Below are positions 20,078-31,989 of a DNA stretch of 64,000 nt, one piece after another. The notes beneath the pieces are model-generated. The model made no database searches and was not told the DNA's origin. It saw only the letters and a list, made by a program, of their open reading frames with translations. This DNA comes from a cyanobacterium endosymbiont of Epithemia clementina EcSB (GTDB lineage: Bacteria > Cyanobacteriota > Cyanobacteriia > Cyanobacteriales > Microcystaceae): contig NZ_CP123991.1 of the NCBI RefSeq assembly GCF_029919255.1, positions 1,543,110-1,607,109 on the forward strand, in the 5' to 3' direction. The position numbers and the translations under genes are program-made. Every line of letters begins with the position of its first letter. Positions within the stretch are counted from its first letter, which is position 1.

Positions 20078-21262
20078 TTAACGGTCTACCGAGCCCATAA
20101 TAATATCGATACTGCCCAAAATTGCCATAACATCAGCTACTTTCATCCCTTTTAGAAGATGGGGGAGAATTTGCAGGTTATTAAAGTCGGCTGCACGAAT
20201 TTTCCAACGCCAAGGGAAAACATCATTATTACCCACAATAAAGATGCCAACTTCCCCCTTACCGCTTTCTAAGCGGACATAATGTTCTCCTTCAGGAATT
20301 TTAAAAGTGGGGGCAACTTTTTTGGCGATATATTGATAGTCGAAATCATTCCATTGGGACTCTTTGCCTTCCATCATCCGCTTTGCTTCGAGGTTTTCAT
20401 AAGGACCTCCTGGTATGCCTTTTAGCGCTTGATAAATAATTTTGACAGACTCACGCATTTCCCGGATACGGACTAAATAACGGGCAAAACAGTCCCCTGC
20501 AGTTTCCCATTGAATGTCCCAGTCAAAGTCGTCATAGCATTCGTAATGGTCAACTTTACGTAGGTCCCATTTAACCCCAGATCCTCTTAACATAGGACCT
20601 GATAGACCCCAATTAATAGCTTCGTCGCGGGTAATAGTACCGATTCCTTCGACACGGCGACGGAAAATGGGGTTGTCAGTGATTAATTTTTCATATTCAT
20701 CAATTTTAGGGTCAAAAAAGTCACAGAAATCTTCACATTTGTCAATCCAACCATACGGCAAGTCAACGGCAACCCCCCCAATCCGGAAGTAATTGTTGTT
20801 GATTAACCGCATTCCTGATGCTGCTTCCCAAAGATCGTAGATCATCTCCCGTTCACGGAAAATGTAGAAAAATGGAGTTTGTGCGCCAACATCTGCTAAA
20901 AATGGACCTAACCACAATAAATGATTAGCAATACGGTTGAGTTCTAACATGATGACGCGGATATATTGGGCGCGCTTGGGAACTTCAATATTCGCTAGTT
21001 TTTCAGGGGCATTAACGGTAATTGCCTCATTGAACATACCTGCAGCGTAGTCCCACCGACTGACGTAGGGAACATACATGATATTGGTACGGTTTTCAGC
21101 TATTTTTTCCATTCCTCGATGGAGATAACCGATAACGGGTTCACAGTCTACCACATCTTCTCCATCTAGGGTTACGATCAAACGTAATACCCCGTGCATT
21201 GAGGGATGGTGGGGACCCATGTTAAGTACCATGGGTTCGGTTCTAGTTTCTATTTTTGACAT
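20078..21262 (-). CDS. ndhH: NAD(P)H-quinone oxidoreductase subunit H
   Basis: The 49-kDa-type subunit of the cyanobacterial NDH-1 complex, which passes electrons from ferredoxin to plastoquinone and pumps protons; in the peripheral arm it lines the quinone site. At 394 residues it is full length, with [15 protein letters not shown] (residues 14-28), the quinone-site HGVLR loop, [18 protein letters not shown], and the C-terminal end DIIMGSVDR. It has its own terminator and no ndh neighbours, as is usual in cyanobacteria. Its intact state beside decayed photosystem genes suggests that NDH-1 respiration is kept. Confidence 0.97.
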   Translation of the reverse strand: MSKIETRTEPMVLNMGPHHPSMHGVLRLIVTLDGEDVVDCEPVIGYLHRGMEKIAENRTNIMYVPYVSRWDYAAGMFNEAITVNAPEKLANIEVPKRAQYIRVIMLELNRIANHLLWLGPFLADVGAQTPFFYIFREREMIYDLWEAASGMRLINNNYFRIGGVAVDLPYGWIDKCEDFCDFFDPKIDEYEKLITDNPIFRRRVEGIGTITRDEAINWGLSGPMLRGSGVKWDLRKVDHYECYDDFDWDIQWETAGDCFARYLVRIREMRESVKIIYQALKGIPGGPYENLEAKRMMEGKESQWNDFDYQYIAKKVAPTFKIPEGEHYVRLESGKGEVGIFIVGNNDVFPWRWKIRAADFNNLQILPHLLKGMKVADVMAILGSIDIIMGSVDR

Positions 21263-21596
21263 AGGGCTGTTGGTCTTTTTCCTCCAATTGTATTATTATG
21301 ACACCGCCATCGCGCATAAATCTGATGAATGGGTGATCGCTGATGTTGACACAAAAAGTTCAGGATCGATCCTTATTCATTCCCCATACTATAAAAATGA
21401 CCAAAATTATGGGATTCTATCGCCTACACAAAAAGTGAGTGCTAAAGGTAACTTTCTTAAAGCATATGTTAGAGCCACCATTAAAATAGCATTTACTCGA
21501 TCTAAGGCTAAAGGTATATTAATACTGGCAATGGTGGAAAAGAAAGATTTAAACGAGAAGAATATCAAATCTCTTCTTCATTCTCACGTAGTTTAA
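21219..21596 (+). CDS. hypothetical protein or fragment
   Basis: A 125-codon open frame whose first 15 codons lie antisense to ndhH, so a true start is probably further in; no good candidate ATG was found. From about residue 30 it reads like a mixed alpha/beta protein, with [14 protein letters not shown] and [22 protein letters not shown]. No family is recognised. It could be the surviving end of a decayed gene in the region upstream of ndhH. Confidence 0.3.
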   Translation: MLSTMGSVLVSIFDIGLLVFFLQLYYYDTAIAHKSDEWVIADVDTKSSGSILIHSPYYKNDQNYGILSPTQKVSAKGNFLKAYVRATIKIAFTRSKAKGILILAMVEKKDLNEKNIKSLLHSHVV

Positions 21597-22822
21597 TCAA
21601 GTCGGGTCTAAAGATTTTGAATGATGATTGCACTTCTAACCTTCGATAATATTTCATCTATGACAGTAGAAAATAAATCTCTCAATATCAAGAGCTACTC
21701 TAGATAAATTTTAAAAAGCTTTCTTTAGTTCTTTGATACTGACTTTACAGTTGTTAAAGATTAAATTGTCCGATTTTAAATCTACATGAGCTATACAAAC
21801 CCTGGCTCCATCTGCATTCCCAAGTGCAACTCTGAGCTTTAACCGTATCAATTTGTTTGCAATTGGTACAGTTAAAAAGATACCCTAAAGTAATGGTGTC
21901 ATGAAGTCAGACATTAACTCTTCTAGAAATTTCAGTAAAAATATATCCCTTAAATTAGTAACAAAAAAGGTAGCTATCAACATAGCCAAAGCACAATAAA
22001 TAATCATTTTAATAATCTGATAACGGTTCTTAAAGGCTAATGGGATGGAATAATCTATTGATTAACGACTAATGACACAAGGTGTTTATAGAGGCTGTCT
22101 ATCGGAATCTATAATATAAATAAGTTAGTATAAAAGTGAATACAAACTTCACAAGTAATAAGGAGATTATACTAAAAGCATTTATCACAAAATTACATCA
22201 TGAACAACCATGATCTATTCTTCTGAGATGATATGAGAACATAGTAAAGTATCATGAGGGGTTTTGTTTAAATCCACAGTGTATTTAAACTATTGACGTT
22301 TATCATCGGTAAAGCTAATCAAGGCAATGAGGAAATTACAGATGAAAGCTGCTGAGATAGTGATATTGTTACAATCTAATTCAGAAAGTATATCTGGGAT
22401 TTTGTGTTATCAGAGGACTTCAAACCACTTTACTTCTTCGACGGTACTTTTAACTTTTATGAACTTACTCAATACTAAAGCTCTATATAATCTGTTAATC
22501 ATTGATAGTGTAAAAAAATTACATTGAGAATATAGTTCATGTACACTGAGACCAAAAATAATTTAAAGTATTGGTAAGTTAATTCAGCAATTTTCTTAAG
22601 TTCATTTTTTGAGTGGAATTAAAGCTCTTTTTGTTGAGCTTTAATATAGACTATCATCATGACAAAATAAGGGGAGAAGTATATGTTATTTATGATTAAT
22701 AATTCCTAGACTTAAGGCATGTCTGGCCTGTCTATAGTGTATTTTTATTTTTTTTATTACTTAAAATTTCTCTTGATATTTCTTTTTTCTTTTACCTGTT
22801 CCTTTTTACTTTTCTGAAAGAT
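21597..22822. other. gene-poor region with possible remnants
   Basis: No intact gene. Minus-strand 21745-21910 can be read as a Cys-rich piece (LFNCTNCKQIDTVKAQSCTW) or, in another frame, as a piece ending AHVDLKSDNLIFNNC; both are short and cannot both be real. A 10-bp hairpin lies at 22618-22645. The remaining sequence has dense stops. Confidence 0.4.
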
Positions 22823-23797
22823 ATGTGGACTCTTCTTCATGCTCGCTTACATACCACATTACGAGAACGCAATCTATTACCGCCAAGAAAATATATTTTA
22901 ATTGCAGTTTCAGGGGGTCAAGATTCGTTATGTTTACTCAAGCTTTTACTTGACTTACAATCAAAATGGACTTGGAAGATTGCGATTGCCCATTGTGATC
23001 ATAGGTGGAAATCTGACATTGGAATAGCAGATTTTGTACAACAATTGTCTAAAAAATGGGGAATTCCTTTTTATTTAAAAACTGCTTCCCAACTCAAAGA
23101 AACTGAAGCAGCGGCTAGAAATTGGCGATATAAAGCATTAACAGAAATTGCCCAAGAGAACAACTTTCCTATAATTGTTACTGGACACACCCAAAGTGAT
23201 CGCGCTGAAACCTTACTTTATAATCTCGTTCGTGGTGCAGGAAACGACGGACTAAGTGCTTTAACCTGGCAACGTCTCCTGACAGATAATATTACTTTAG
23301 TTCGTCCTTTATTAACTATAAATCGTTCAGAAATTCGGGAGTTTTGTCAAACGTATAAGCTTCCGATCTGGGAAGATCTAGCAAACGAAGATTTGAACTA
23401 TGCCCGCAATCGTATCCGAAAAGAATTAATCCCTTATTTAAAAATAAATTTTAATCCTCAAATTGAAACAACTTTAGCTAGAACCGCTGAAATAATAAAG
23501 GAGGAAACTGAATATTTAGAGAGTTGTGCTCAAATTAGCTTAGAAAAGGCACTTAATGAAGATAAAAATCAATTAAATCGTCTAGTTTTGCAGTCAGTCC
23601 CTCTTCCATTACAACGACGAGTTATGCGTCGATTTCTTTCAAAGATAAGTCCCAAAAATCCTAACTTTGAGCAGATAGAAGCCTTAACAAGGCTAATTAA
23701 TGCTCCTAGACGATCCCGCATTTCTTCTCTTCCTGGTAATCTGATAGCAGAAGTTCAAGAAAATTGGATAATTTTTACAAGGAAAGAAACAGTCTAA
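22823..23797 (+). CDS. tilS: tRNA(Ile)-lysidine synthase
   Basis: Modifies C34 of the tRNA-Ile(CAU) anticodon to lysidine, so that it reads AUA codons; essential in bacteria and heavily used in an AT-rich genome. The PP-loop motif SGGQDS is at residues 30-35, followed by IAHCDHRWKS and the TGHTQSDRAETLLYNLVRGAG segment near residue 130. The 324-residue length matches the cyanobacterial form, which has a short C-terminal domain. There is no clear ribosome binding site. It is followed by a broken gene on the opposite strand. Confidence 0.96.
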   Translation: MWTLLHARLHTTLRERNLLPPRKYILIAVSGGQDSLCLLKLLLDLQSKWTWKIAIAHCDHRWKSDIGIADFVQQLSKKWGIPFYLKTASQLKETEAAARNWRYKALTEIAQENNFPIIVTGHTQSDRAETLLYNLVRGAGNDGLSALTWQRLLTDNITLVRPLLTINRSEIREFCQTYKLPIWEDLANEDLNYARNRIRKELIPYLKINFNPQIETTLARTAEIIKEETEYLESCAQISLEKALNEDKNQLNRLVLQSVPLPLQRRVMRRFLSKISPKNPNFEQIEALTRLINAPRRSRISSLPGNLIAEVQENWIIFTRKETV

Positions 23798-23884
23798 AAT
23801 AACCCTAATTAAGATAATCCATAAAGTTTTAGTATTAATTTAATAGTCTAGTTTTATTTTACTCTAAAAGGATTAAATAAAAGG

Positions 23885-24496
23885 TCAGGATAAAAACGGT
23901 TGAATTCGATTGAATTTAATTAACAAACTGGCAGTAACGGTCAATAGTACTGCTATTAAAGCAGGGGCAGGGAGATAACCTTTGTCAAACCTTCCATGAA
24001 TTGTTAATTAACAAGGAGAAACGGTAATTTTAGTGTCTGTCATAGTTAACTCTCCAGAGATAAATTCACCAAAAGCAGCTACAGGCTAAACAAAATACTT
24101 TAGTATTTCATTAAATGTTTAAGGTAAATCAATAATGATTTCTTTGATTTTTGTATTTTTTCGATCTTTAATCGTAATTAAATAAGCCCGGTTAAACTAA
24201 CTAAGCTATCCAGTAATATAGAGGAAAAGAATACCAGGAGTGGTAAGTAAAATCTCCTGCATAATTTAAAGTAATACGATGAGGATAACATTTGGATCCA
24301 TAGAGAGCTTGTGCATTTTAGTGTGTTTTTACCTAACATAGGATCGCCGGTGGCGTTACAAAAATTATGAGATTTTTATTGGTAAGCAGCTGACTCACCA
24401 TAAGGAGTCAGCCAATATTAAGATATCTGCGGAAGCCAAAGGTGTAGAATCGGACTAGAAAGTTGCTATTAAAATTAAAATCAGCAATTCTTTCAT
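23885..24496 (-). pseudogene. decayed exported or membrane protein
   Basis: A minus-strand start (MKELLILILIATF, a signal-peptide-like stretch) is followed by pieces in changing frames: IFVTPPAIL, then HRITLNYAGDFTYHSWYSFPLYY, ITIKDRKNTKIKEIIIDLP, PVAAFGEFISGELTMTDTKI and a final run YLPAPALIAVLLTVTASLLIK with a membrane helix, ending at a stop. At least four stop codons or shifts interrupt it. The joined protein would be about 200 residues with an N-terminal signal and a C-terminal anchor. I could not name the family. Confidence 0.7.
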
Positions 24497-24642
24497 AAGA
24501 AATGTTTCCTTTTTTTTAAAAACTAACTTTTTGCATATAAGATAAAAAGATAAGTTAAGTATCGATAACATCTTAGTCTCTGATCAGTCAGTCAAGTGAA
24601 TAAAATAAAAAAAAGTAGTCTTTCGCTACAAGCCAGCAGAAA

Positions 24643-25683
24643 ATGGTGACGGTATTAGCCATTGAGACAAGTTGTGACGAAACTGCCGTTGCAATTGTAA
24701 ATGATCGCAATGTTTTGAGTAGTGTAGTAGCCTCACAAATTCCTCTACATCGCACTTATGGTGGTATTGTTCCTGAAGTAGCCTCCCGCGAACATTTAAT
24801 AAACATCAATCTTTGTATTGAACAAGCGTTAGCCCAATCTCAAATTAGTTGGCAAGAAATTGACGGTGTAGCCGCTACTGTCGCCCCAGGATTAGTAGGG
24901 GCATTGATGGTGGGAATTACAACGGCTAAAACTCTCTCTCTTGTACACCAAAAGCCTTTTGTTGGCGTTCATCACCTCGAAGGCCACATTTACGCAACTT
25001 ATTTAAGTGAATCTACTTGGGAACCCCCATTTTTATGTTTGTTGGTATCAGGCGGTCATACCAGCTTAATTCGAGTTCAAGATTGTGGAGTCTATGAACA
25101 ATTGGGCACAACTCATGATGATGCGGCCGGGGAAGCATTTGATAAAGTCGCACGATTATTAAATTTAGGCTATCCAGGGGGGCCAGCCATTGATCGCCTC
25201 GCTAAAACCGGTAATCCTAATGCGTTTCTTTTTCCAGAAGGACGAATTTCTTTACCGGGAGGTGGCTATCATCCTTATGATTCTAGTTTTAGCGGTCTGA
25301 AAACAGCGGTATTGCGGTTAGTTCAGAAATTAGATAAGGGAGATAATGGACCATTACCCGTAGCTGATATAGCAGCCAGTTTTCAAGCAACTGTAGCACG
25401 CTCACTCACTAAAAAAACTATTGCCTGTGCTTTAGATTATGGTCTTCATTCTATTGCTGTTGGGGGAGGTGTGGCGGCTAATAGTGAATTGAGAAAACAA
25501 TTACAAGCATCAGGAGTTAAACACAATCTGAAAATTCATTTTCCTCCTCTAAAATTATGTACTGATAATGCTGCAATGATTGGTTGTGCTGCAGCTGCTC
25601 ATCTTTCCCGAGGACACACTTCTTCTTTAACTTTGAATGTAACTTCTCGATTGTCTATTAATAAAGTTATGCAACTTTATTAA
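24643..25683 (+). CDS. tsaD: tRNA threonylcarbamoyladenosine transferase TsaD
   Basis: Transfers the threonylcarbamoyl group to A37 of tRNAs reading ANN codons, working with TsaB, TsaE and TsaC. The 346-residue ASKHA-fold protein starts VLAIETSCDETAVAIV, then has PEVASREHL, the metal-binding histidines in GVHHLEGHIYA, LVSGGHTSL, and the family's GEAFDKVARLL and AVGGGVAANSELR segments. All are intact and the length is normal. It is a single-gene unit flanked by decayed sequence. Confidence 0.97.
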   Translation: MVTVLAIETSCDETAVAIVNDRNVLSSVVASQIPLHRTYGGIVPEVASREHLININLCIEQALAQSQISWQEIDGVAATVAPGLVGALMVGITTAKTLSLVHQKPFVGVHHLEGHIYATYLSESTWEPPFLCLLVSGGHTSLIRVQDCGVYEQLGTTHDDAAGEAFDKVARLLNLGYPGGPAIDRLAKTGNPNAFLFPEGRISLPGGGYHPYDSSFSGLKTAVLRLVQKLDKGDNGPLPVADIAASFQATVARSLTKKTIACALDYGLHSIAVGGGVAANSELRKQLQASGVKHNLKIHFPPLKLCTDNAAMIGCAAAAHLSRGHTSSLTLNVTSRLSINKVMQLY

Positions 25684-25989
25684 TAGACAATCGTTAACAT
25701 TTATTAAATTTTGTTTAAAACTTCTTTATTCACTAAAAAATAAAAAACTTTTAAGTAAATACTACGAACTATGGATAAGTCTTTAAAGTTAAATCTAAAA
25801 ATTTGTATAAAAAAATTCTATATACAATATGATGATAGTAGTTTCTAATTAGGTAGTTTATAAAACTAGCAGCATATAAACTATCCAATCATATCTTCAT
25901 AACTTACTAAATCAATTTTATTGATAACTTAATCAGTATTTATAGAAATTTAAAGTCATAAAATTTACAGGTATTTTTTTAGTTTTAAA
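25684..25989. other. AT-rich spacer after tsaD
   Basis: About 300 bases of AT-rich sequence with dense stops in all frames. No terminator-like hairpin with a T run, RNA gene or gene remnant was seen. Confidence 0.5.
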
Positions 25990-26450
25990 GACTTAGTTTG
26001 TTCTATATCAAATCTGATAAAAGAATTTTATCCGAGTAGTTTTAATGAAACTAGTTTCTATAATTTATCTTTTGTAAGTTAGAAAAAATAGCATAATAAT
26101 ATTATTGTTCAGGACATAAGCTCCACCAAACGATTATCGCTAACTAGATTAGGAAATATTTTTTTACAACGGAGAAAATCTGAAATAAATAAAATCTTTT
26201 AATAATTCGATCTTCTGACCTATGATAAACGATTACAAAAATCATAATTTCATATCTTTACAAATGGAAATGGTATCTATTTTTTACTTTCAATTGAAAA
26301 ACAAAATGACAATGCTGTTTATTTCCTTGATAGAAATGATTTAGATAATAAAATATATCGGTAATATCGAGACGATACTTAATATTTACAGCACCAGATT
26401 TAAATTAATAAATTCTATGTCTAGTATGGAGCTGTCATTTTTCTTTACAA
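25990..26450 (+). mobile_element. decayed transposase remnant, copy B
   Basis: Diverged second copy of the sequence at 18190-18620. Matching blocks occur in the same order: ACTAGTTTCTATAATTT, then a tract with GACAATGCT and CTTTGATAG/CTTGATAG, and a region encoding a PDLN trace (here read from TTTACAGCACCAGATTTAAAT). DNAVYFLDRNDLDNK corresponds to DNAIFIFDSSHLDHK in copy A. It is more decayed than copy A. An IS630-type origin is tentative. Confidence 0.45.
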
Positions 26451-26516
26451 TATGTGCTAACTCAAATCACACTTATAATTAAAGCTACTAACAAAGAGCA
26501 GTAAATAGCGGTCTAA

Positions 26517-26547
26517 GTAATAGTCTATTAATCTAATAGACTATTAC
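26517..26547. repeat. 14-bp inverted repeat
   Basis: Perfect 14-bp arms (26517-26530 and 26534-26547), GTAATAGTCTATTA and its complement, with a 3-base loop. Another hairpin follows 26 bases later. Confidence 0.75.
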
Positions 26548-26573
26548 TCTATTTTCTAATAAAAGAATTGGAC

Positions 26574-26612
26574 AATAAAGCGGTAATTTTCTAAAAAAAT
26601 TACCGCTTTATT
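26574..26612. repeat. 17-bp inverted repeat
   Basis: Perfect 17-bp arms (26574-26590 and 26596-26612) containing AAAGCGGTAA, with a 5-base loop. The arm is GC-richer than its surroundings. Confidence 0.8.
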
Positions 26613-26920
26613 ATCGTTAACTCAAGGAGAAAAAATTTACAAATTTCTATATTTAGACTAGGAGATAGCCAATTAATCATAGATATTAACTTTAATAAAA
26701 TTCCATGTAGATGAAAGCTCCTAACTGAATAGCTAGATAAAGGAAAATTTATGTCTTAATTTAGGTAATTTTTTCCCCAGTAAAGATTAAGATAACTAAA
26801 TTATATCTTCTTAAGAAGGGGCTGATTAAACTAAGAGTAGTTAAAGTTTTTGCTAGCTCCAGGGCAATGTTATTGTTAAACTTGACTAAGTTTTATTTAT
26901 TTAAATTGGAAACTAAATAT

Positions 26921-26962
26921 TGAGAATAAACCTACGCCAAACGTGGCATAGGTTTATTCTCA
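26921..26962. repeat. 14-bp inverted repeat with inner stem
   Basis: Perfect outer arms TGAGAATAAACCTA (26921-26934) and complement (26949-26962), with an inner GCCA/TGGC stem. No neighbouring gene. Confidence 0.75.
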
Positions 26963-27468
26963 ACCAAACAAGAGGCGGTGATCATCTGTAACGAAGTAAA
27001 CATCATTAACAACAATCAACTTAAGAATAATCAACCTCATATTACAATTGACTAACTACAAATATTGACTTCAAATACTAGTTAAAAACATTAATTAGAT
27101 CTATTTTTATAGCTCTAATTAATAACGTAACTGAAGCATAGCTAACAATAGTATCGGTCTGGCTAAAGGAATATTATTTATTGTTTGTGTAGGTAAGCTC
27201 AAAGTTTGAGAGGACAATAACTATTCATCTATATTCTTTTTTTTATAAAACTGAACAATGATTACTGTTATTACTACTCTTAAATAAGTTTTTTATAAAA
27301 AAAGGAATATTCTAACCTAAATAAATATAATTTAACCCCAGATGATTTGATAGAGATCAAAAACGATAACCCGGATTATCTTCACTTTTAAATATCTGGA
27401 TCATCGATATAGTTAAGGACAATGTCGCTATTTCTATAAATAACCAACTACAAAGAGTATTCCTTGAT

Positions 27469-27644
27469 GTAAAACTATCGAGAGCTACAAAATCTATGGG
27501 AACCAGCAATATGGTGACGCAATACTTGAATACTCAAGCATAAATTATTGTAAGAAGTCTACCAACTTCCTACCTCAAATACCAAAATCTATAACTAAAG
27601 AATGTCATATTGAGCAATTGCTGGAAATGTTTCCTCCTGACTAG
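27469..27644 (+). pseudogene. possible LysM-like protein fragment
   Basis: An open stretch reads KTIESYKIYGNQQYGDAILE and continues through YSSINY, FLPQIPKS and IEQLLEMFPPD to a double stop. The pattern KIYGNQQYGDAILEYN followed by PQIPKS resembles a LysM repeat (KIYGDxxYWxxIxxxN...LxIP). No start codon is present and the upstream frame is closed by a stop, so this is a fragment. The family link is only suggestive. Confidence 0.35.
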
Positions 27645-28257
27645 TAGTTAATAGCCCTAAAGAGATTACCACTATAAAAACTCTCAATAATAAAAGCCAG
27701 ATCACTCTTAATTCTGCGATCGACTCTTGTAGTATTCGGGGAACTTTAGCGGTGGAAAGTTAACTTTAAGGAAGTTTAAGCAGAATTTTAGGACGTTTTA
27801 GTATATTTTTTTGAGAAAAAGTAGAGATAACTACATAAGAAAAGGAACAAGTTAAATTTTAACCGCACAGTTGTTTTCCCTGGGTATCAGACAACGGCTA
27901 TAACTGTAACTACTATTTTAACCTTTCTACAAGAGAAGAATAAGTAAAATTCACCCGAATGATACATTTAATTTGAAGACTCAGATAACCTGTTTAGACC
28001 TAATATTAACCAACTTCATAATCCTGAAATAAACCCTTCTAGCAAAACATTTTTAGTTGCTTTTAAATCAATCTAAATTATTGAATTATCGCTTATCTAT
28101 CGTAGTCTTAAAAACTATTTAGGTATGAGGAGTTAAGAATAATTATTTATTGCTACTTTTTTAATCCTTCATAATAGGTTAAATAAAAATAGTGTATTAA
28201 CTACTTTAATTAAGCTAAACCCTACTTAATAGAGTGATTGCCTAGAGAGCATACTTT
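27645..28257. other. gene-poor region
   Basis: About 600 bases with no supportable gene; dense stops on both strands. It ends at the large palindrome beside the glutaredoxin-like gene. Confidence 0.5.
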
Positions 28258-28311
28258 TACATTAGAGAGTGATGCATAAAAAATATTTTTTATGCATCAC
28301 TCTCTAATGTA
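28258..28311. repeat. 54-bp perfect palindrome overlapping a coding end
   Basis: A perfect palindrome with 27-bp arms and no loop, centred on AAATATTT. Its right arm encodes the last six codons and stop of the glutaredoxin-like protein; its left arm lies beyond the stop. It is the longest inverted repeat noticed in the window. It could be an unusually long terminator stem or the product of an inverted duplication of the gene end. Confidence 0.92.
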
Positions 28312-28559
28312 TATTTTTGTAGTAATTGCTCCAATCTAGCAACGGAAAGACGGGGAGAAGGACGGGGAATTATTTTTTCAGTCTTTCCCCATTTTTGATA
28401 CAGAACAGGAACTTCATATTGATAGGCTTTGAACCAATCCTCACGAGTTGTGATATCTCTAATTTCTACGTTGACATTTAGAGTTTTAACCTGTCCTAAT
28501 TTTTCTTTTAGTCCTTCACATAAATGACAACCAGGTTTACTATAAAGAATTAGTTGCAT
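28290..28559 (-). CDS. glutaredoxin-like thiol protein
   Basis: An 89-residue thioredoxin-fold protein of the DUF836/glutaredoxin-like group. The redox motif is CHLC at residues 11-14 in YSKPGCHLCEGL, followed by VEIRDITTREDWFKAYQYEVPVLY with the cis-proline before the VPVL strand. The C-terminal end RLEQLLQKYTLESDA is formed by the large palindrome, so its last residues may be recently changed. The role is presumably thiol-disulfide exchange in the cytosol; partner unknown. It stands alone. Confidence 0.85.
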   Translation of the reverse strand: MQLILYSKPGCHLCEGLKEKLGQVKTLNVNVEIRDITTREDWFKAYQYEVPVLYQKWGKTEKIIPRPSPRLSVARLEQLLQKYTLESDA

Positions 28560-30802
<2,243 letters not shown>

Positions 30803-30822
30803 CAATTAACAATTTTGTTTTA

Positions 30823-30827
30823 GGGAG
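30823..30827 (+). promoter_or_regulatory. rplY ribosome binding site
   Basis: GGGAG nine bases before the rplY ATG is a clear Shine-Dalgarno site, unlike most starts in this window. Confidence 0.6.
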
Positions 30828-30836
30828 TAATTATCT

Positions 30837-31145
30837 ATGTCTCTTAGTATTGAATGTCAAAAAAGGCCCGAAGGCAGTAAACCTAATGCCCTGCGTCGCG
30901 AAGGATTAATTCCTAGCAGTTTATATGGCCATGATGGAGCAAATTCTGTGTCCTTAGTCGTTAATGCGAAGGAAGCAATTAACCTTTTAAAAAAGGTTTC
31001 TGTCAATGAGACCATCATTGAAGTTAAGATATCTGATTTATCTTGGACAGGCAAAGCTTTGATTAGGGAAGTACAAGCTCATCCTTGGAAAAGAACGGTT
31101 TTACATTTAAGCTTCTTTCATGTAGCTAATACTGAAGCAGCCTAA
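30837..31145 (+). CDS. rplY: 50S ribosomal protein bL25 (short form)
   Basis: Binds 5S rRNA in the large ribosomal subunit. The 102-residue protein starts with RPEGSKPNALRREGLIPSSLYG, the bL25 N-terminal signature, and continues with the beta-barrel segments to VLHLSFFHV. It corresponds to the short form without the long CTC extension. It sits 34 bases after purA and is followed by a strong terminator, forming a likely two-gene unit. Confidence 0.94.
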   Translation: MSLSIECQKRPEGSKPNALRREGLIPSSLYGHDGANSVSLVVNAKEAINLLKKVSVNETIIEVKISDLSWTGKALIREVQAHPWKRTVLHLSFFHVANTEAA

Positions 31146-31191
31146 TGGTTTGACATTTTCATCCCCCTCAGTGAAAACATATTAATTAATA

Positions 31192-31226
31192 TCCCCGTTA
31201 ATCTACTGAGACAACGGGGAATTTTT
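31192..31226 (+). terminator. intrinsic terminator of purA-rplY
   Basis: TCCCCGTT (31192-31199) pairs with AACGGGGA (31213-31220) and is followed by ATTTTT. It lies about 45 bases past the rplY stop and 40 bases before the ribH stop. Confidence 0.85.
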
Positions 31227-31265
31227 AGCTTTCTAAAGCATCAGTTGATTTGTCAACTTCAAAGA

Positions 31266-31859
31266 TTATTCTGGTCGTTCTGAAATTTCTGAGAAAGATT
31301 CACTAACCATTGGGAGATTATGGGAAGAAACTGGTAACTTAGGAGGATTATTACCTTGGTACGTTGAGGGTCGTACTTGCTGGTTAATTTGCCCCATCAA
31401 ACTGGCCATTTCCAAGGCATTAAGAGCATAATTCCAACCCAAATTGCTTTTAATTCCAGCTCTTTCCAGAGCTTGTTGCATAGTATCGGTGGTTAAAACC
31501 CCAAAAATTACCGGAATGCCTGTTTGAAAACCCACTGCTGCTATCCCTTTAGCAACTTCTGCGGCTACATAATCAAAGTGAGGAGTATGTCCTCGAATCA
31601 CAGCCCCCAAACAAATGATGGCATTATAACGATGAGATATAGCTAGTTGACGAGCCACTAAAGAGATTTCAAAACTCCCTGGGACCCAAATATAATCAAC
31701 TTGATTGCTGTCAGGCTCAACATTGATACCGTGCCGTTTTAAACAATCCTGACAACCTGATAAAAGTTTTTCGGTCACTAGGTCATTAAAACGACCAATA
31801 ACGACGGCAAAGCGTAAGGTAGATAGATTTTGAGTAAAAGTTCCCTCGAATGTTGTCAT
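31266..31859 (-). CDS. ribH: 6,7-dimethyl-8-ribityllumazine synthase
   Basis: Penultimate enzyme of riboflavin synthesis; forms an icosahedral or pentameric assembly. Conserved segments are present: VVIGRFND near residue 19, [40 protein letters not shown] with the catalytic His, and [17 protein letters not shown]. At 197 residues it has a C-terminal polar extension of about 35 residues beyond the usual core. Its upstream neighbour on the same strand is the broken psbZ. In Synechocystis psbZ and ribH are also adjacent, so the ancestral order is kept. Confidence 0.96.
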   Translation of the reverse strand: MTTFEGTFTQNLSTLRFAVVIGRFNDLVTEKLLSGCQDCLKRHGINVEPDSNQVDYIWVPGSFEISLVARQLAISHRYNAIICLGAVIRGHTPHFDYVAAEVAKGIAAVGFQTGIPVIFGVLTTDTMQQALERAGIKSNLGWNYALNALEMASLMGQINQQVRPSTYQGNNPPKLPVSSHNLPMVSESFSEISERPE

Positions 31860-31902
31860 GATATTTAGTTGAGTAGGTCAGTGTAAGGGTTATTTCTTAT
31901 CA

Positions 31903-31930
31903 GTAGAGGTCAACAGCTGTTGACCTCTAC
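31903..31930. repeat. 28-bp perfect palindrome
   Basis: Perfect palindrome, 14-bp arms, centred on CAGCTG and containing AGAGGTCAAC. It lies between ribH and the psbZ remnant, about 45 bases upstream of the ribH start. Its GC content is much higher than the surroundings, so it could be a terminator or protein-binding site. Confidence 0.8.
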
Positions 31931-31989
31931 ATCAGTTATTAGTTTATCCATGATTGACAGTTAATGCCCCTATCTGTAACTTCTACTTT

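Larger units (their letters stand above)
26451..27468. other. gene-poor region with three hairpins
   Basis: No gene supported. Holds three inverted repeats within 450 bases (listed separately) and otherwise AT-rich sequence with dense stops. Confidence 0.5.

Noticed and set aside
21745-21820. Minus-strand HVDLKSDNLIF string resembling a protein-kinase catalytic loop
   Set aside because: The open piece is only about 60 codons, no other kinase motif is present, and a competing Cys-rich frame covers the same bases.
22327-22527. Plus-strand open frame of 66 codons upstream of tilS
   Set aside because: No ribosome binding site, no motif and composition like the surrounding spacer; probably chance.
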